Positions 1 through 5,387 of a stretch of DNA of 5,448 bases are shown here, in pieces. This DNA comes from an uncultured Erysipelotrichaceae bacterium (GTDB lineage: Bacteria; Bacillota_I; Bacilli_A; RFN20; CAG-826), in NCBI GenBank assembly GCA_902791085.1, contig CADAUN010000101.1, forward strand, positions 1 to 5,448, given 5' to 3'. The notes under the pieces are model-generated. The model saw nothing but the letters and a program-made list of their open reading frames with translations. It made no database searches and was not told where the DNA came from. Numbering within the stretch: position 1 is the first letter of the stretch; each line of letters starts with the position of its first letter. The position numbers and the translations under genes were made by a program.

Positions 1-8
1 ATGGACAT
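1..8 (-). CDS. Possible start of a divergent gene running off the left edge
   Basis: On the minus strand an ATG at 8-6 follows an AAAGGAG Shine-Dalgarno sequence (25-19) with a 10-nt spacer, and a TATAAT box sits a further 22 nt upstream of that site. Only Met-Ser and part of a third codon are in the window, so no product can be named. If real, this gene is transcribed divergently from the lipoprotein at 298 and shares the intergenic region at 9-297. The alternative is that 1-18 is noise or the tail of a plus-strand gene, since a plus-strand frame reaches TAG at 16-18. Confidence 0.3.
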
Positions 9-46
9 GGTCGCTTAGCTCCTTTCAATCGTTTGTTAGCAAAACA

Positions 47-52
47 ATTATA
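47..52 (-). promoter_or_regulatory. Possible -10 box of the divergent left-edge gene
   Basis: The minus strand reads TATAAT from 52 to 47, followed about 22 nt later by AAAGGAG (25-19) and ATG at 8. No good -35 hexamer is visible at the usual spacing. That position (about 70-75) falls inside the 26-bp palindrome at 68-93, so a regulator could act there. A perfect hexamer in AT-rich DNA is weak evidence alone; the order box, Shine-Dalgarno, ATG is what supports it. Confidence 0.3.
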
Positions 53-67
53 AGGGCTATGCGGCTT

Positions 68-93
68 TTTGCTTGCCGGGCCCGGCAAGCAAA
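68..93. repeat. 26-bp perfect GC-rich palindrome
   Basis: The 13-nt left half (68-80, ending GCTTGCCGGG) is followed with no spacer by its exact reverse complement (81-93, starting CCCGGCAAGC). The core is strongly GC-rich within AT-rich surroundings. As RNA it could form an 11-bp stem with a GGCC loop. It is not a typical intrinsic terminator, because T residues precede it and A residues follow it, the same on both strands. It covers the expected -35 region of the possible minus-strand promoter at 47-52, so an operator is one reading. A dispersed palindromic repeat element is another. Confidence 0.8.
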
Positions 94-262
94 GGCAACG
101 ATGCCTCAATTACACATAAATATTGTCACTCCCGCTTTTCACAATTCCCTTACGAGTTTGTCCTTTCCAAAAAGTTCTAAAAACATTTGTGATATCATAT
201 AATTAACTTTGGAATCACATTCGAATACCGCAATTGACGCTTACTTTTAACAATTCATAAAG

Positions 263-290
263 TGGTATAATCATTAGACTAAATAGGAGA
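263..290 (+). promoter_or_regulatory. Promoter (extended -10) and ribosome binding site of the lipoprotein gene
   Basis: TGGTATAAT at 263-271 is an extended -10 element (TGn plus a consensus TATAAT). No convincing -35 sits 17 nt upstream; a TTGACG at 234-239 is 26 nt away and too far to pair with this box. AGGAGA at 285-290 lies 7 nt before the ATG at 298. Transcription would start near 278, giving a leader of about 20 nt. The extended -10 probably compensates for the weak -35. Confidence 0.65.
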
Positions 291-297
291 ATTCAAA

Positions 298-2178
298 ATG
301 AATAAGGTTAGTAGAATTCTGTCTTTAGCAATATTCTCTTCTTTTGTGGTTTCAGGGTGTACTCACGTAGACAATCCTTCTGTTTCTTCGAATCCAAGTG
401 CCTCCGATGTCCAAGAAGTTGGCGACACTCGCTTTAAGGATATTTACTCTTTGTATCGTGCAAATGGCGGTGAGATGACCTATGAAGAGTGGCTTCAGTC
501 TATCAAAGGAAAAGACGGCAGAGATGGAAAGGATGGCTGTTCTCTTCTTACTGGTCATGGAGTCCCCTCTGAGAGTGAAGGCAAAACAGGGGATTCATAT
601 ATAAATTTGGATACCTGGGATTTCTTTGTTAAAGCTACTAATGGCTGGGCAAAAGAAGGAAATCTGAAAATTCCTGTTAACGAAACATACACAGTTAAGT
701 GGCTCGACTTTGATGGTGCTGTTTTGGAAATCGATGAAAACGTGACTAAGGGATCCATGCCTGCTTTTGGCGGAGTTACTCCTACAAGAAAACAAGACAA
801 ATACAAATATACCTTCACCGGATGGTCTCCATCGCTTAAGCCAGTGACTGGCAACCAAGAATATGTCGCTCAATATGATTCCCATGAAGAAACATATACC
901 ATCACATGGAAAAACTATGATGGCTCCGTTCTATCTGTTGATAGCGATGTCCAATACGGTACGATTCCGACATATGACAAACAGTATCCAACTAGAGCCA
1001 AGGATGATGCCTATAGCTATGAATTCAGCGGATGGAATCCGTCAGTCACGGCCGTGATTGGAAACCAAACTTATGTTGCTACTTTCTTCAAGACCAATAA
1101 CCGGTATTTGGTTAAATTTGTCGATGAAGATGGCTCCCTTCTTCAAAGCTCTTATGTAGACTATGGATCAACTCCATCGTTTAATAAATATTACAGTCCT
1201 AAAAAAGAGAGCACGGCCCAATATGACTATGTCTTTAAGGGATGGGACAAGGAACTATCTCCTGTTACGGAAGATGTAACATTTACAGCCGTATATAGCA
1301 AAAAAATCCGGTCGTATACCATAAAGTGGGTTGCGAATGGTTATACCATCAAAAGCGAACAGGTCGATTATGGTCAAATTCCAAATCAGCCTTCTTTGGC
1401 TGAGGTCCCAGATAAGAGTCCGTCCAATGAATACACATATCAATTCAAGGGATGGGATAGAGAAATCGAAGCTGTAACTGGAAATACGACTTATACTGCC
1501 GTTTATGAAAGAAAAACAAGACAATATCTGGTTTCCTGGATGGACGAAAATGGAAACCTTCTTAAAAAAGAACAATGCGATTACCTGTCTTCCGTTGGCT
1601 CTTACACGCCTGATTTGACCGATAATCAGATTTTCATGGGATGGAAGACCAACCAATCGAGGAGCGATTATTTGGCTTTCCCCTACACAATCACACAGGA
1701 TATTTCCTTTTATGCGACCATCGTGAACAAATTCGAGTTCACCTACCTACCACTTACCGATTCCTATTCCCTTACGAAGTCAGCTGGTACAAAAGACATG
1801 ACTACTTTTCCCGCAACTTACGATGATGGGGTTCATGGCTTAAAGAACGTTACAGAAATCGGAACAAGTGCTTTTGAAGGCACTTCAATTACTTCCATGA
1901 TCATTCCGGACACAGTTACATACATCCACGGTGAGGCATTCAAGAATTGCGACTCTTTAGCAACTCTCTTCATTCCTTCCTCGGTCGCCAACATCCAAGA
2001 AGGCGCTATTTACGGAGATTTGAATCTTTTTGTTTATTGTGAAGCTGAAAGAAAGCCAGAAACATGGGATGATTACTGGAATGTTGTTCACTATTTTTTG
2101 TCTAATGGAAAGACTAATCACACTCCTTCGGAAGATGCTTTTAACAAAAATATCGAATGGGGCTATTCAAGAAGATAA
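298..2178 (+). CDS. Surface lipoprotein with five InlB B-repeat-like units and a BspA-type leucine-rich repeat
   Basis: This is a secreted, lipid-anchored protein of 626 residues, probably displayed on the cell surface for adhesion or matrix contact; the role is inferred from its domains. Residues 1-20 form a type II signal peptide ending in the lipobox VVSGC, with lipidated Cys21. A Ser/Pro-rich linker follows, then a helix-like YEEWLQSIKGKDG segment (about 62-74) with short Gly-Lys-Asp-Gly collagen-like triplets to residue 80. A segment with the motif GDSYINLDTWDFF (98-110) comes next. Five units of about 70 residues begin at 131, 200, 270, 340 and 410. Each has the pattern Tyr-x-Val/Ile-x-Trp/Phe, a central Gly-Trp, and a closing Tyr-x-Ala. 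The fifth is degenerate. Residues 515-580 form a BspA-like leucine-rich segment (IGTSAFEGTSITSMIIPDTV and a second turn). There is no LPXTG or transmembrane C-terminus, so the N-terminal lipid is the only visible anchor. The start is fixed by AGGAGA 7 nt upstream. No clear partner gene lies on this strand. Confidence 0.88.
   Translation: MNKVSRILSLAIFSSFVVSGCTHVDNPSVSSNPSASDVQEVGDTRFKDIYSLYRANGGEMTYEEWLQSIKGKDGRDGKDGCSLLTGHGVPSESEGKTGDSYINLDTWDFFVKATNGWAKEGNLKIPVNETYTVKWLDFDGAVLEIDENVTKGSMPAFGGVTPTRKQDKYKYTFTGWSPSLKPVTGNQEYVAQYDSHEETYTITWKNYDGSVLSVDSDVQYGTIPTYDKQYPTRAKDDAYSYEFSGWNPSVTAVIGNQTYVATFFKTNNRYLVKFVDEDGSLLQSSYVDYGSTPSFNKYYSPKKESTAQYDYVFKGWDKELSPVTEDVTFTAVYSKKIRSYTIKWVANGYTIKSEQVDYGQIPNQPSLAEVPDKSPSNEYTYQFKGWDREIEAVTGNTTYTAVYERKTRQYLVSWMDENGNLLKKEQCDYLSSVGSYTPDLTDNQIFMGWKTNQSRSDYLAFPYTITQDISFYATIVNKFEFTYLPLTDSYSLTKSAGTKDMTTFPATYDDGVHGLKNVTEIGTSAFEGTSITSMIIPDTVTYIHGEAFKNCDSLATLFIPSSVANIQEGAIYGDLNLFVYCEAERKPETWDDYWNVVHYFLSNGKTNHTPSEDAFNKNIEWGYSRR
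688..1713 (+). repeat. Five tandem 70-residue B-repeat-like units inside the lipoprotein
   Basis: Units start at residues 131, 200, 270, 340 and 410, an almost constant period of 69-70 residues (about 210 bp). Conserved landmarks are the opening YTVKW / YTITW / YLVKF / YTIKW / YLVSW, a Gly-x-x-Pro turn near position 22 of each unit, a Gly-Trp (TGW, SGW, KGW, KGW, MGW), and a closing YVAQY / YVATF / FTAVY / YTAVY / FYATI. This matches the Listeria-Bacteroides (InlB B) repeat fold. The units differ at the DNA level, so this is an old expansion, not a recent tandem duplication. Confidence 0.85.
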
Positions 2179-2265
2179 AGACCAAATAGTTTTTTGCACG
2201 TTATTCTAATCTAGAAATCAATTGGATAGACTGCTATTGGCAGTAATAATCTTCTTTTGAGTTTT

Positions 2266-2314
2266 CTTAGAATCTATCGGGACTCCCATGCGGGCTCAAG
2301 CCCTGTCCAGGAAA
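2266..2314 (+). pseudogene. Possible 3'-half remnant of a tRNA-Leu(UAG) gene (integration-site scar)
   Basis: Read in order, this stretch fits the 3' half of a leucine tRNA. CTTAGAA (2266-2272) is a 7-nt anticodon loop with anticodon TAG. TCTAT (2273-2277) is the 3' anticodon stem. GGG-ACT-CCC (2279-2287) is a long class II variable arm. A 5-bp T stem (2290-2294 with 2302-2306, two G-T pairs) carries the 7-nt loop CTCAAGC. Seven acceptor bases CCAGGAA (2307-2313) are followed by A2314, the discriminator base of leucine tRNAs. The 5' acceptor strand and a normal D arm are missing, CTGG replaces CCA, and the first T-loop base is C. It cannot be a working tRNA. Truncated 3' halves are typical footprints of elements integrated in tRNA genes. 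A chance run of hairpins, or another structured RNA, remains possible. Confidence 0.38.
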
Positions 2315-2404
2315 CTGGGTACATATCATTTCTCCCCTTTGATTTTGCGTTTATACCTATCAACCCGTACTAAGAGATAATGAGTACTCAAAAAATCATT
2401 TTCG

Positions 2405-2462
2405 TTATTCTTCCAAAAATTCAATTATTCTTCCATTTTTTTGAATATTCTTCCAAAAGATT
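2405..2462. repeat. 58-bp direct repeat, copy 1 (three 20-bp iterons), downstream of the AlbA_2 gene
   Basis: This is identical over 58 bp to 3955-4012. It contains TTATTCTTCCA at 2405 and 2425 and ATATTCTTCCA at 2445, exactly 20 bp apart, so all sites would face nearly the same side of the helix. In this copy an inverted half-site TGGAAGA (2464-2470) follows, forming a TCTTCCA/TGGAAGA dyad with the third iteron; copy 2 lacks it. It lies 37 bp beyond the stop codon of the AlbA_2 gene. It carries the same -35-like TTGAAT but no good -10, so it is probably not a promoter. Confidence 0.95.
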
Positions 2463-2499
2463 CTGGAAGATTGTCAAAATATCCCAAAAATAGCGCTTT

Positions 2500-3924
2500 T
2501 TAATTATTTGTCGCGAAATAGCGTTTGCCTTTCGTTTTTTTGCCATTCGTTTTAATGAGATTCATTAATAAGAGTTCGGAAATGATCAGGGCGGTAGAAG
2601 AGTTCTTCAATCCAATCATTTTAGAAATTTCTTCTGTAGAAGCACCTTCTGGATGTGCGACCAAGTAAGACAATATCGTCTTTTTCTCGTTATAGTGTGG
2701 CGTTTCTTGGTTTAATTGAGTGAAATTAATGATAAGAACCGTCCTTTTTGGGTTGTTTTCAACGGTCAGACTTGGCGTTAAAAAACCATAAGAATGGCAC
2801 ATTTCAAAAATGCTTGGGACGCCAGAACCTGCTCTGTCGGACACTTGAAGAAGCCTGAAATAATTCATGATATTTTTGTTAAGAGGGTTCGTAACTCCGC
2901 CAGAAATGGCTTGTTTAACTCCAACAGGAATATCGCCGGAGTTAAGAAAAGTAATATTTTCATATGTTTTCTTAATAACGATTCCAGGTAGCGAAGAAAA
3001 ATCACAATTTGTAATGGCATTGACGAGTCCTTCTATCACAGAACGTTGAATGTCCTTCCCATTGATGTTGCTAATTCCATCAGTCCTAAAAGGATTCGGC
3101 AATTTTTCAATCAGATTCTTACGAACCAAGCAGAAAAAGTTGAATAAATTAGCATTGAAATTATTTTCATCCGAAACGATTCTTCTATCCCATCTTGTTT
3201 TTCCAGAGAAGTTTTCTTGGTAATCGAGAAAATAATTCGGGCAAATTTGAGAAATATCACTTTGATTTCCAAAAAATAGAACGGCACCATTTTTTAGCAC
3301 CTCTCTTCCGTTGTTTTTTATCAAAACACCCGCTCGCAAAAGAAAATCGTGGTCATTTAGATTTTTAAAAACGTTATCTGGACTGATTTCGTTCATTTGT
3401 TTCCGAAATTCTTTTACGGATTCTTGGTCGAGGTTTGTCTCATCTAAATCAAGGGAGTTTGGAAGCATATCAAAACCAACCCCTTTTTTCTTTATAAGGA
3501 GAGAAGCGATCTCATCTTCCGACATCAGGAAGTCTCCTTCCCCAATTCTGATATAAGATTTCGACAAATTTCCATCGAGGTAAACGGGTTTCGCTTCAAG
3601 AGGAGCTTCTTTAACGACAAAGCGAAGAACCTTTTTCCCATCGAGATTTATGATTTGTACGTCTTGATCGGAAATAGAGCAATAACTAACCTTGCTTTTT
3701 GAATGAAGGGTGGAAATGAGTGCTTTCTTTTGTTCTTCGGGATTAGAGACGCCAATGATTTCGTTTGTTTTCCCTTCTTTAATGCCTAAATAAATGATTC
3801 CACCTTTTGTGTTAGAAAAAGAAGAATACGTTTCATAAAGGCTATCAGGAATCTTTTTCCCTGATTCCTTTAGTTCTATTTGAAGGCCTTCTTTTAACGT
3901 TTTTAGATCATTCTCATTTTCCAT
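2500..3924 (-). CDS. AlbA_2 (Schlafen AAA_4-like) ATPase-type regulator with C-terminal winged helix
   Basis: This is a predicted DNA- or nucleic-acid-binding regulator of the COG2865 type, 474 residues from the start chosen here. Residues 14-145 form the AlbA_2 domain, with the hallmark ELKES (17-21) and SFSNTKGGIIYLGI (35-48). Residues 290-385 match the C-terminal HATPase-like region of the family, with EGLVNAITNCDF (298-309), GDIPVG (330-335) and DRAGSGVPSIFE (363-374). The usual His-Arg-Asp of the VNAxxHRDY motif is replaced by Asn-Cys-Asp. Residues 413-471 form a winged helix with a recognition-helix region around GLKNSSTALIISELL. An upstream in-frame ATG at 3945 would add 7 residues. 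I reject it because it has no Shine-Dalgarno and the predicted transcript starts downstream of it, whereas the ATG at 3924 has GAGGAG 9 nt upstream. The gene sits between two 58-bp iteron repeats, one over its promoter, suggesting autoregulation. Family members range from transcriptional regulators to defence-associated proteins; the target is unknown. Confidence 0.88.
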   Translation of the reverse strand: MENENDLKTLKEGLQIELKESGKKIPDSLYETYSSFSNTKGGIIYLGIKEGKTNEIIGVSNPEEQKKALISTLHSKSKVSYCSISDQDVQIINLDGKKVLRFVVKEAPLEAKPVYLDGNLSKSYIRIGEGDFLMSEDEIASLLIKKKGVGFDMLPNSLDLDETNLDQESVKEFRKQMNEISPDNVFKNLNDHDFLLRAGVLIKNNGREVLKNGAVLFFGNQSDISQICPNYFLDYQENFSGKTRWDRRIVSDENNFNANLFNFFCLVRKNLIEKLPNPFRTDGISNINGKDIQRSVIEGLVNAITNCDFSSLPGIVIKKTYENITFLNSGDIPVGVKQAISGGVTNPLNKNIMNYFRLLQVSDRAGSGVPSIFEMCHSYGFLTPSLTVENNPKRTVLIINFTQLNQETPHYNEKKTILSYLVAHPEGASTEEISKMIGLKNSSTALIISELLLMNLIKTNGKKTKGKRYFATNN

Positions 3925-3933
3925 AGAATCTTT

Positions 3934-3939
3934 CTCCTC
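3934..3939 (-). promoter_or_regulatory. Ribosome binding site that decides the AlbA_2 gene start
   Basis: The minus strand reads GAGGAG from 3939 to 3934, 9 nt before the ATG at 3924. The longer in-frame ATG at 3945 would place this Shine-Dalgarno inside the coding sequence, and no other purine-rich site precedes that ATG. Confidence 0.8.
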
Positions 3940-3946
3940 TGTCATT

Positions 3947-3974
3947 AGTATAATTTATTCTTCCAAAAATTCAA
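3947..3974 (-). promoter_or_regulatory. Promoter of the AlbA_2 gene, embedded in the iterons
   Basis: On the minus strand TTGAAT (3974-3969, four of six matches to TTGACA), a 16-nt spacer and TATACT (3952-3947, five of six matches to TATAAT) form a plausible sigma-A promoter. Transcription would begin near 3940, leaving a leader of about 16 nt that contains the Shine-Dalgarno. The iteron at 3955-3965 lies between -10 and -35, the next (3975-3985) abuts the -35, and the third (3995-4005) is upstream. A protein bound there should block RNA polymerase. Confidence 0.62.
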
Positions 3975-4012
3975 TTATTCTTCCATTTTTTTGAATATTC
4001 TTCCAAAAGATT
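3955..4012. repeat. 58-bp direct repeat, copy 2 (three 20-bp iterons), over the AlbA_2 promoter
   Basis: This is base-for-base identical to 2405-2462, exactly 1550 bp away. Iterons start at 3955, 3975 and 3995; on the gene strand each reads TGGAAGAATA. Identity stops abruptly at both ends. The left limit falls just upstream of the -10 box. The arrangement fits a repeated operator site for a dimeric or cooperative DNA-binding protein, with the adjacent winged-helix gene as the obvious candidate. Confidence 0.95.
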
Positions 4013-4142
4013 ACAAAAGAATATAAGAATTCACATTAAAAAACACTCTATGGAGAAGAGAAAAGTTATTTGGTTTTGCTCAAAAAGCTTTGAAGTCTTT
4101 CACATTGAGGGCGATTGATGGCCTTTTTTTGGATTCCCGGAC
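4013..4142. other. Short stretch with no recognisable gene
   Basis: This lies between the upstream iteron copy and the NTPase remnant. A 22-codon plus-strand ORF starts at ATG 4050 but has no ribosome binding site and no recognisable family. On the minus strand, frames continuing from the NTPase remnant stay open for 20-30 codons past its stop (to about 4083) but show no family match I recognise. Either could be further decayed sequence of the same NTPase gene or a deletion junction. Confidence 0.5.
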
Positions 4143-4417
4143 TCACGATAAGGCTGTCAATTGCGTATCCGGTAAGCAGCGGTCAATTTCGTCAACGAGG
4201 ATAATGTGTTTACTTTGACTTCAGCTAAGTTGGTTGTATCGATTTGGCACCGAAAGCTCTTGATTGCATTTATCAGCCCTTGAATGACGATTCTCAATTT
4301 ATTGATCTTTGGGGACAATTCGGCCCCAGTGTCCATTACTGCCTTAGCTGCGTTTTTGATATTCCCCTTGTCAAATGACAGATGAGAAGAAGTGCCGTGG
4401 GTGAATAGATACGGATA
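4143..4417 (-). pseudogene. Frameshifted fragment of a KAP-family P-loop NTPase
   Basis: Reading the minus strand, the frame from 4415 down to about 4214 is open and protein-like, with segments such as FDKGNIKNAAKAVMDTGAEL and IVIQGLINAIKSF. At AAAGTAAAC (4216-4208) the homology shifts to another frame, which from 4211 reads KHIILVDEIDRCLPDTQL and stops at TGA 4145-4143. The VDEIDRCLPD segment is the Walker B region of KAP NTPases, whose family pattern is hydrophobics, Asp-Asp/Glu-Leu/Ile-Asp-Arg-Cys-x-Pro. The first reading frame is the same as that of the RNase III-like gene just upstream and begins directly after its TGA stop. No start codon, Shine-Dalgarno or Walker A is present, and about 90 codons remain of a family usually several hundred residues long. 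It is therefore a dead fragment. KAP proteins are membrane-associated or defence-linked NTPases; nothing more specific can be said here. Confidence 0.68.
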
Positions 4418-5335
4418 TCAGAGTCCTGGATTCTTGTTGAGGATTTCCATCAAAACCTTTTTGGCTGCATCGGCTTCTGCGTCGCTCTTCTTGTAGGAAT
4501 ATCCATCGCATTCCTGGGTTTCGAATCCTTCAACTGTGCAAGAACATTTCCACAGCTCCCGATTATCATCATCCACGGATCGATTAACTATCTCATAGAC
4601 AGGCTCACTGATCTTCCCTTTTGTAAAGAGTTTATTCAATGCGCCTTTTGGATTTTCAAAGTCCTGTTCTTTGATCATGGAATCCTTGTGTATGTATTCC
4701 TTGTTTTCCACTTCGTCAAGGAATCGTTCAGAGTCCAGCATTCTGCCAATGATATTGTCGATTCTATTGCTATCAATCGGCATAAGATTCGAAAGGGATG
4801 GGTTTTCGTATGAATGGTTTTGGTATAACAAAGTAGAAAAAGGAACATTCATCTTATTTTCATAACCATAGGTGCTGTCAAGGGCACAGGCACCGATCAG
4901 AGCCTCTACAAGTTCGCCGAGAACGTTGTCACTATTGGTTTCGGATTCCTTTGATCCTCTGCCAACACGGAGATAGGCTCCCAAATTGTAGTAACGCGCA
5001 ATTTTAGCCAAATTGGAGCGACAAACTAGTTTCGACTTCAAATTCGTGTATTTTTCTTCGTCAAAGTTAGATAAGAACCAAGGAGTCTCTTTTCCTTCAC
5101 GAGAAAACCGATTCAGCAGCATTCTTGTCACATACCACTCAAGAACTCTGTCGCCATAGAAGGCGAGGATTTCATTGTTTTTGGCATCATGATGTTCATT
5201 CGTATAGCTTCTCTGAGTCAGTGCTTGTAGAAACAAATAGGGATTGTGAATATCTTCCCATTTTGTGGCATAGCCAAGGGCTCGTGCCACGCCTAAAACA
5301 TCCGACTTTTGTTCGTTGCTCAAAATATAGACCAT
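4418..5335 (-). CDS. RNase III-like protein with dsRNA-binding domain and altered active site
   Basis: This 305-residue protein is longer than ordinary bacterial RNase III (about 225-240 residues). The endonuclease domain spans about 10-153: ALTQRSYTNE (38-47) replaces the usual ALTHRSYxNE, NEILAFYGDRVLEWYV (54-69) is the signature helix, and NVLGELVEALIGA (137-149) is the second metal-binding helix. Compared with the family pattern NERLEFLGD...LADxFEA, the first Glu (E55), Asp62 and the last Glu (E144) are kept. The second signature Glu is Ala58 and the conserved Asp is Glu141. Both lost positions normally coordinate the catalytic metal, so cleavage may be weak or absent. A long linker (about 154-225) is unlike housekeeping enzymes. 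A dsRNA-binding domain follows (226-300), with NPKGALNKLF at its start and SYKKSDAEADAAKKVL at its end. The start is supported by GGAGG 7 nt upstream. Likely a specialised second RNase III beside a housekeeping rnc elsewhere; that is inference. It ends in TGA directly before the KAP fragment. Confidence 0.88.
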   Translation of the reverse strand: MVYILSNEQKSDVLGVARALGYATKWEDIHNPYLFLQALTQRSYTNEHHDAKNNEILAFYGDRVLEWYVTRMLLNRFSREGKETPWFLSNFDEEKYTNLKSKLVCRSNLAKIARYYNLGAYLRVGRGSKESETNSDNVLGELVEALIGACALDSTYGYENKMNVPFSTLLYQNHSYENPSLSNLMPIDSNRIDNIIGRMLDSERFLDEVENKEYIHKDSMIKEQDFENPKGALNKLFTKGKISEPVYEIVNRSVDDDNRELWKCSCTVEGFETQECDGYSYKKSDAEADAAKKVLMEILNKNPGL

Positions 5336-5341
5336 AAAAGG

Positions 5342-5347
5342 TCCTCC
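5342..5347 (-). promoter_or_regulatory. Ribosome binding site of the RNase III-like gene
   Basis: The minus strand reads GGAGGA from 5347 to 5342, with a 6-7 nt spacer to the ATG at 5335. It is near-consensus and fixes the start. Confidence 0.8.
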
Positions 5348-5387
5348 ATTTCTGCAAATGTTTTCCTTCTTTTGATTAAGCTACCGC

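Larger units (their letters stand above)
2179..2499. other. Convergent intergenic region, 321 bp, no gene
   Basis: This lies between the 3' ends of the lipoprotein (plus) and the AlbA_2 gene (minus). I see no strong intrinsic terminator for either. Two weak candidates exist on the plus strand: CTATT/AATAG arms closing on TTTTTT near 2163-2195, and the hairpin ACTGC-TATTG-GCAGT (2230-2244) followed by T-rich DNA. The stretch 2266-2318 is dense in small hairpins (GGG-ACT-CCC, GGGC-TCAA-GCCC, CCAG-GAAA-CTGG) and is listed separately as a tRNA-like remnant. The first copy of the 58-bp repeat occupies 2405-2462. Confidence 0.7.

Noticed and set aside
2..202. Plus-strand open frame of 66 codons from the left edge to TAA at 200-202
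   Set aside because: It has no recognisable motif, runs through the palindrome, and conflicts with the minus-strand start signals at 8-52. It could be the tail of a gene, but nothing supports that.
139..240. Minus-strand stretch of 33 codons (including FLELFGKDKLVREL) ending at TGA
   Set aside because: It looks protein-like but has no Shine-Dalgarno, no family match I recognise, and is very short. It may be a gene remnant.
1255..1656. 133-codon minus-strand ORF inside the lipoprotein gene
   Set aside because: It is antisense to a clear repeat protein and is explained by the codon pattern of the repeats.
2230..2258. Intrinsic terminator after the lipoprotein gene
   Set aside because: The stem is only 5 bp and the following sequence is AATAATCTTC before any T run, so the signal is weak.
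3925..3945. Upstream in-frame ATG at 3945 as start of the AlbA_2 gene
   Set aside because: No ribosome binding site precedes it and the predicted transcript starts near 3940, downstream of it.
2405..4012. CRISPR array or transposon with terminal repeats
   Set aside because: The iterons are spaced 20 bp with no unique spacers. The 58-bp repeats are direct, not inverted, and no transposase is present.
4050..4118. Plus-strand 22-codon ORF starting MEKRKVIWF
   Set aside because: It has no ribosome binding site and no family resemblance, and sits in a region of decayed sequence.
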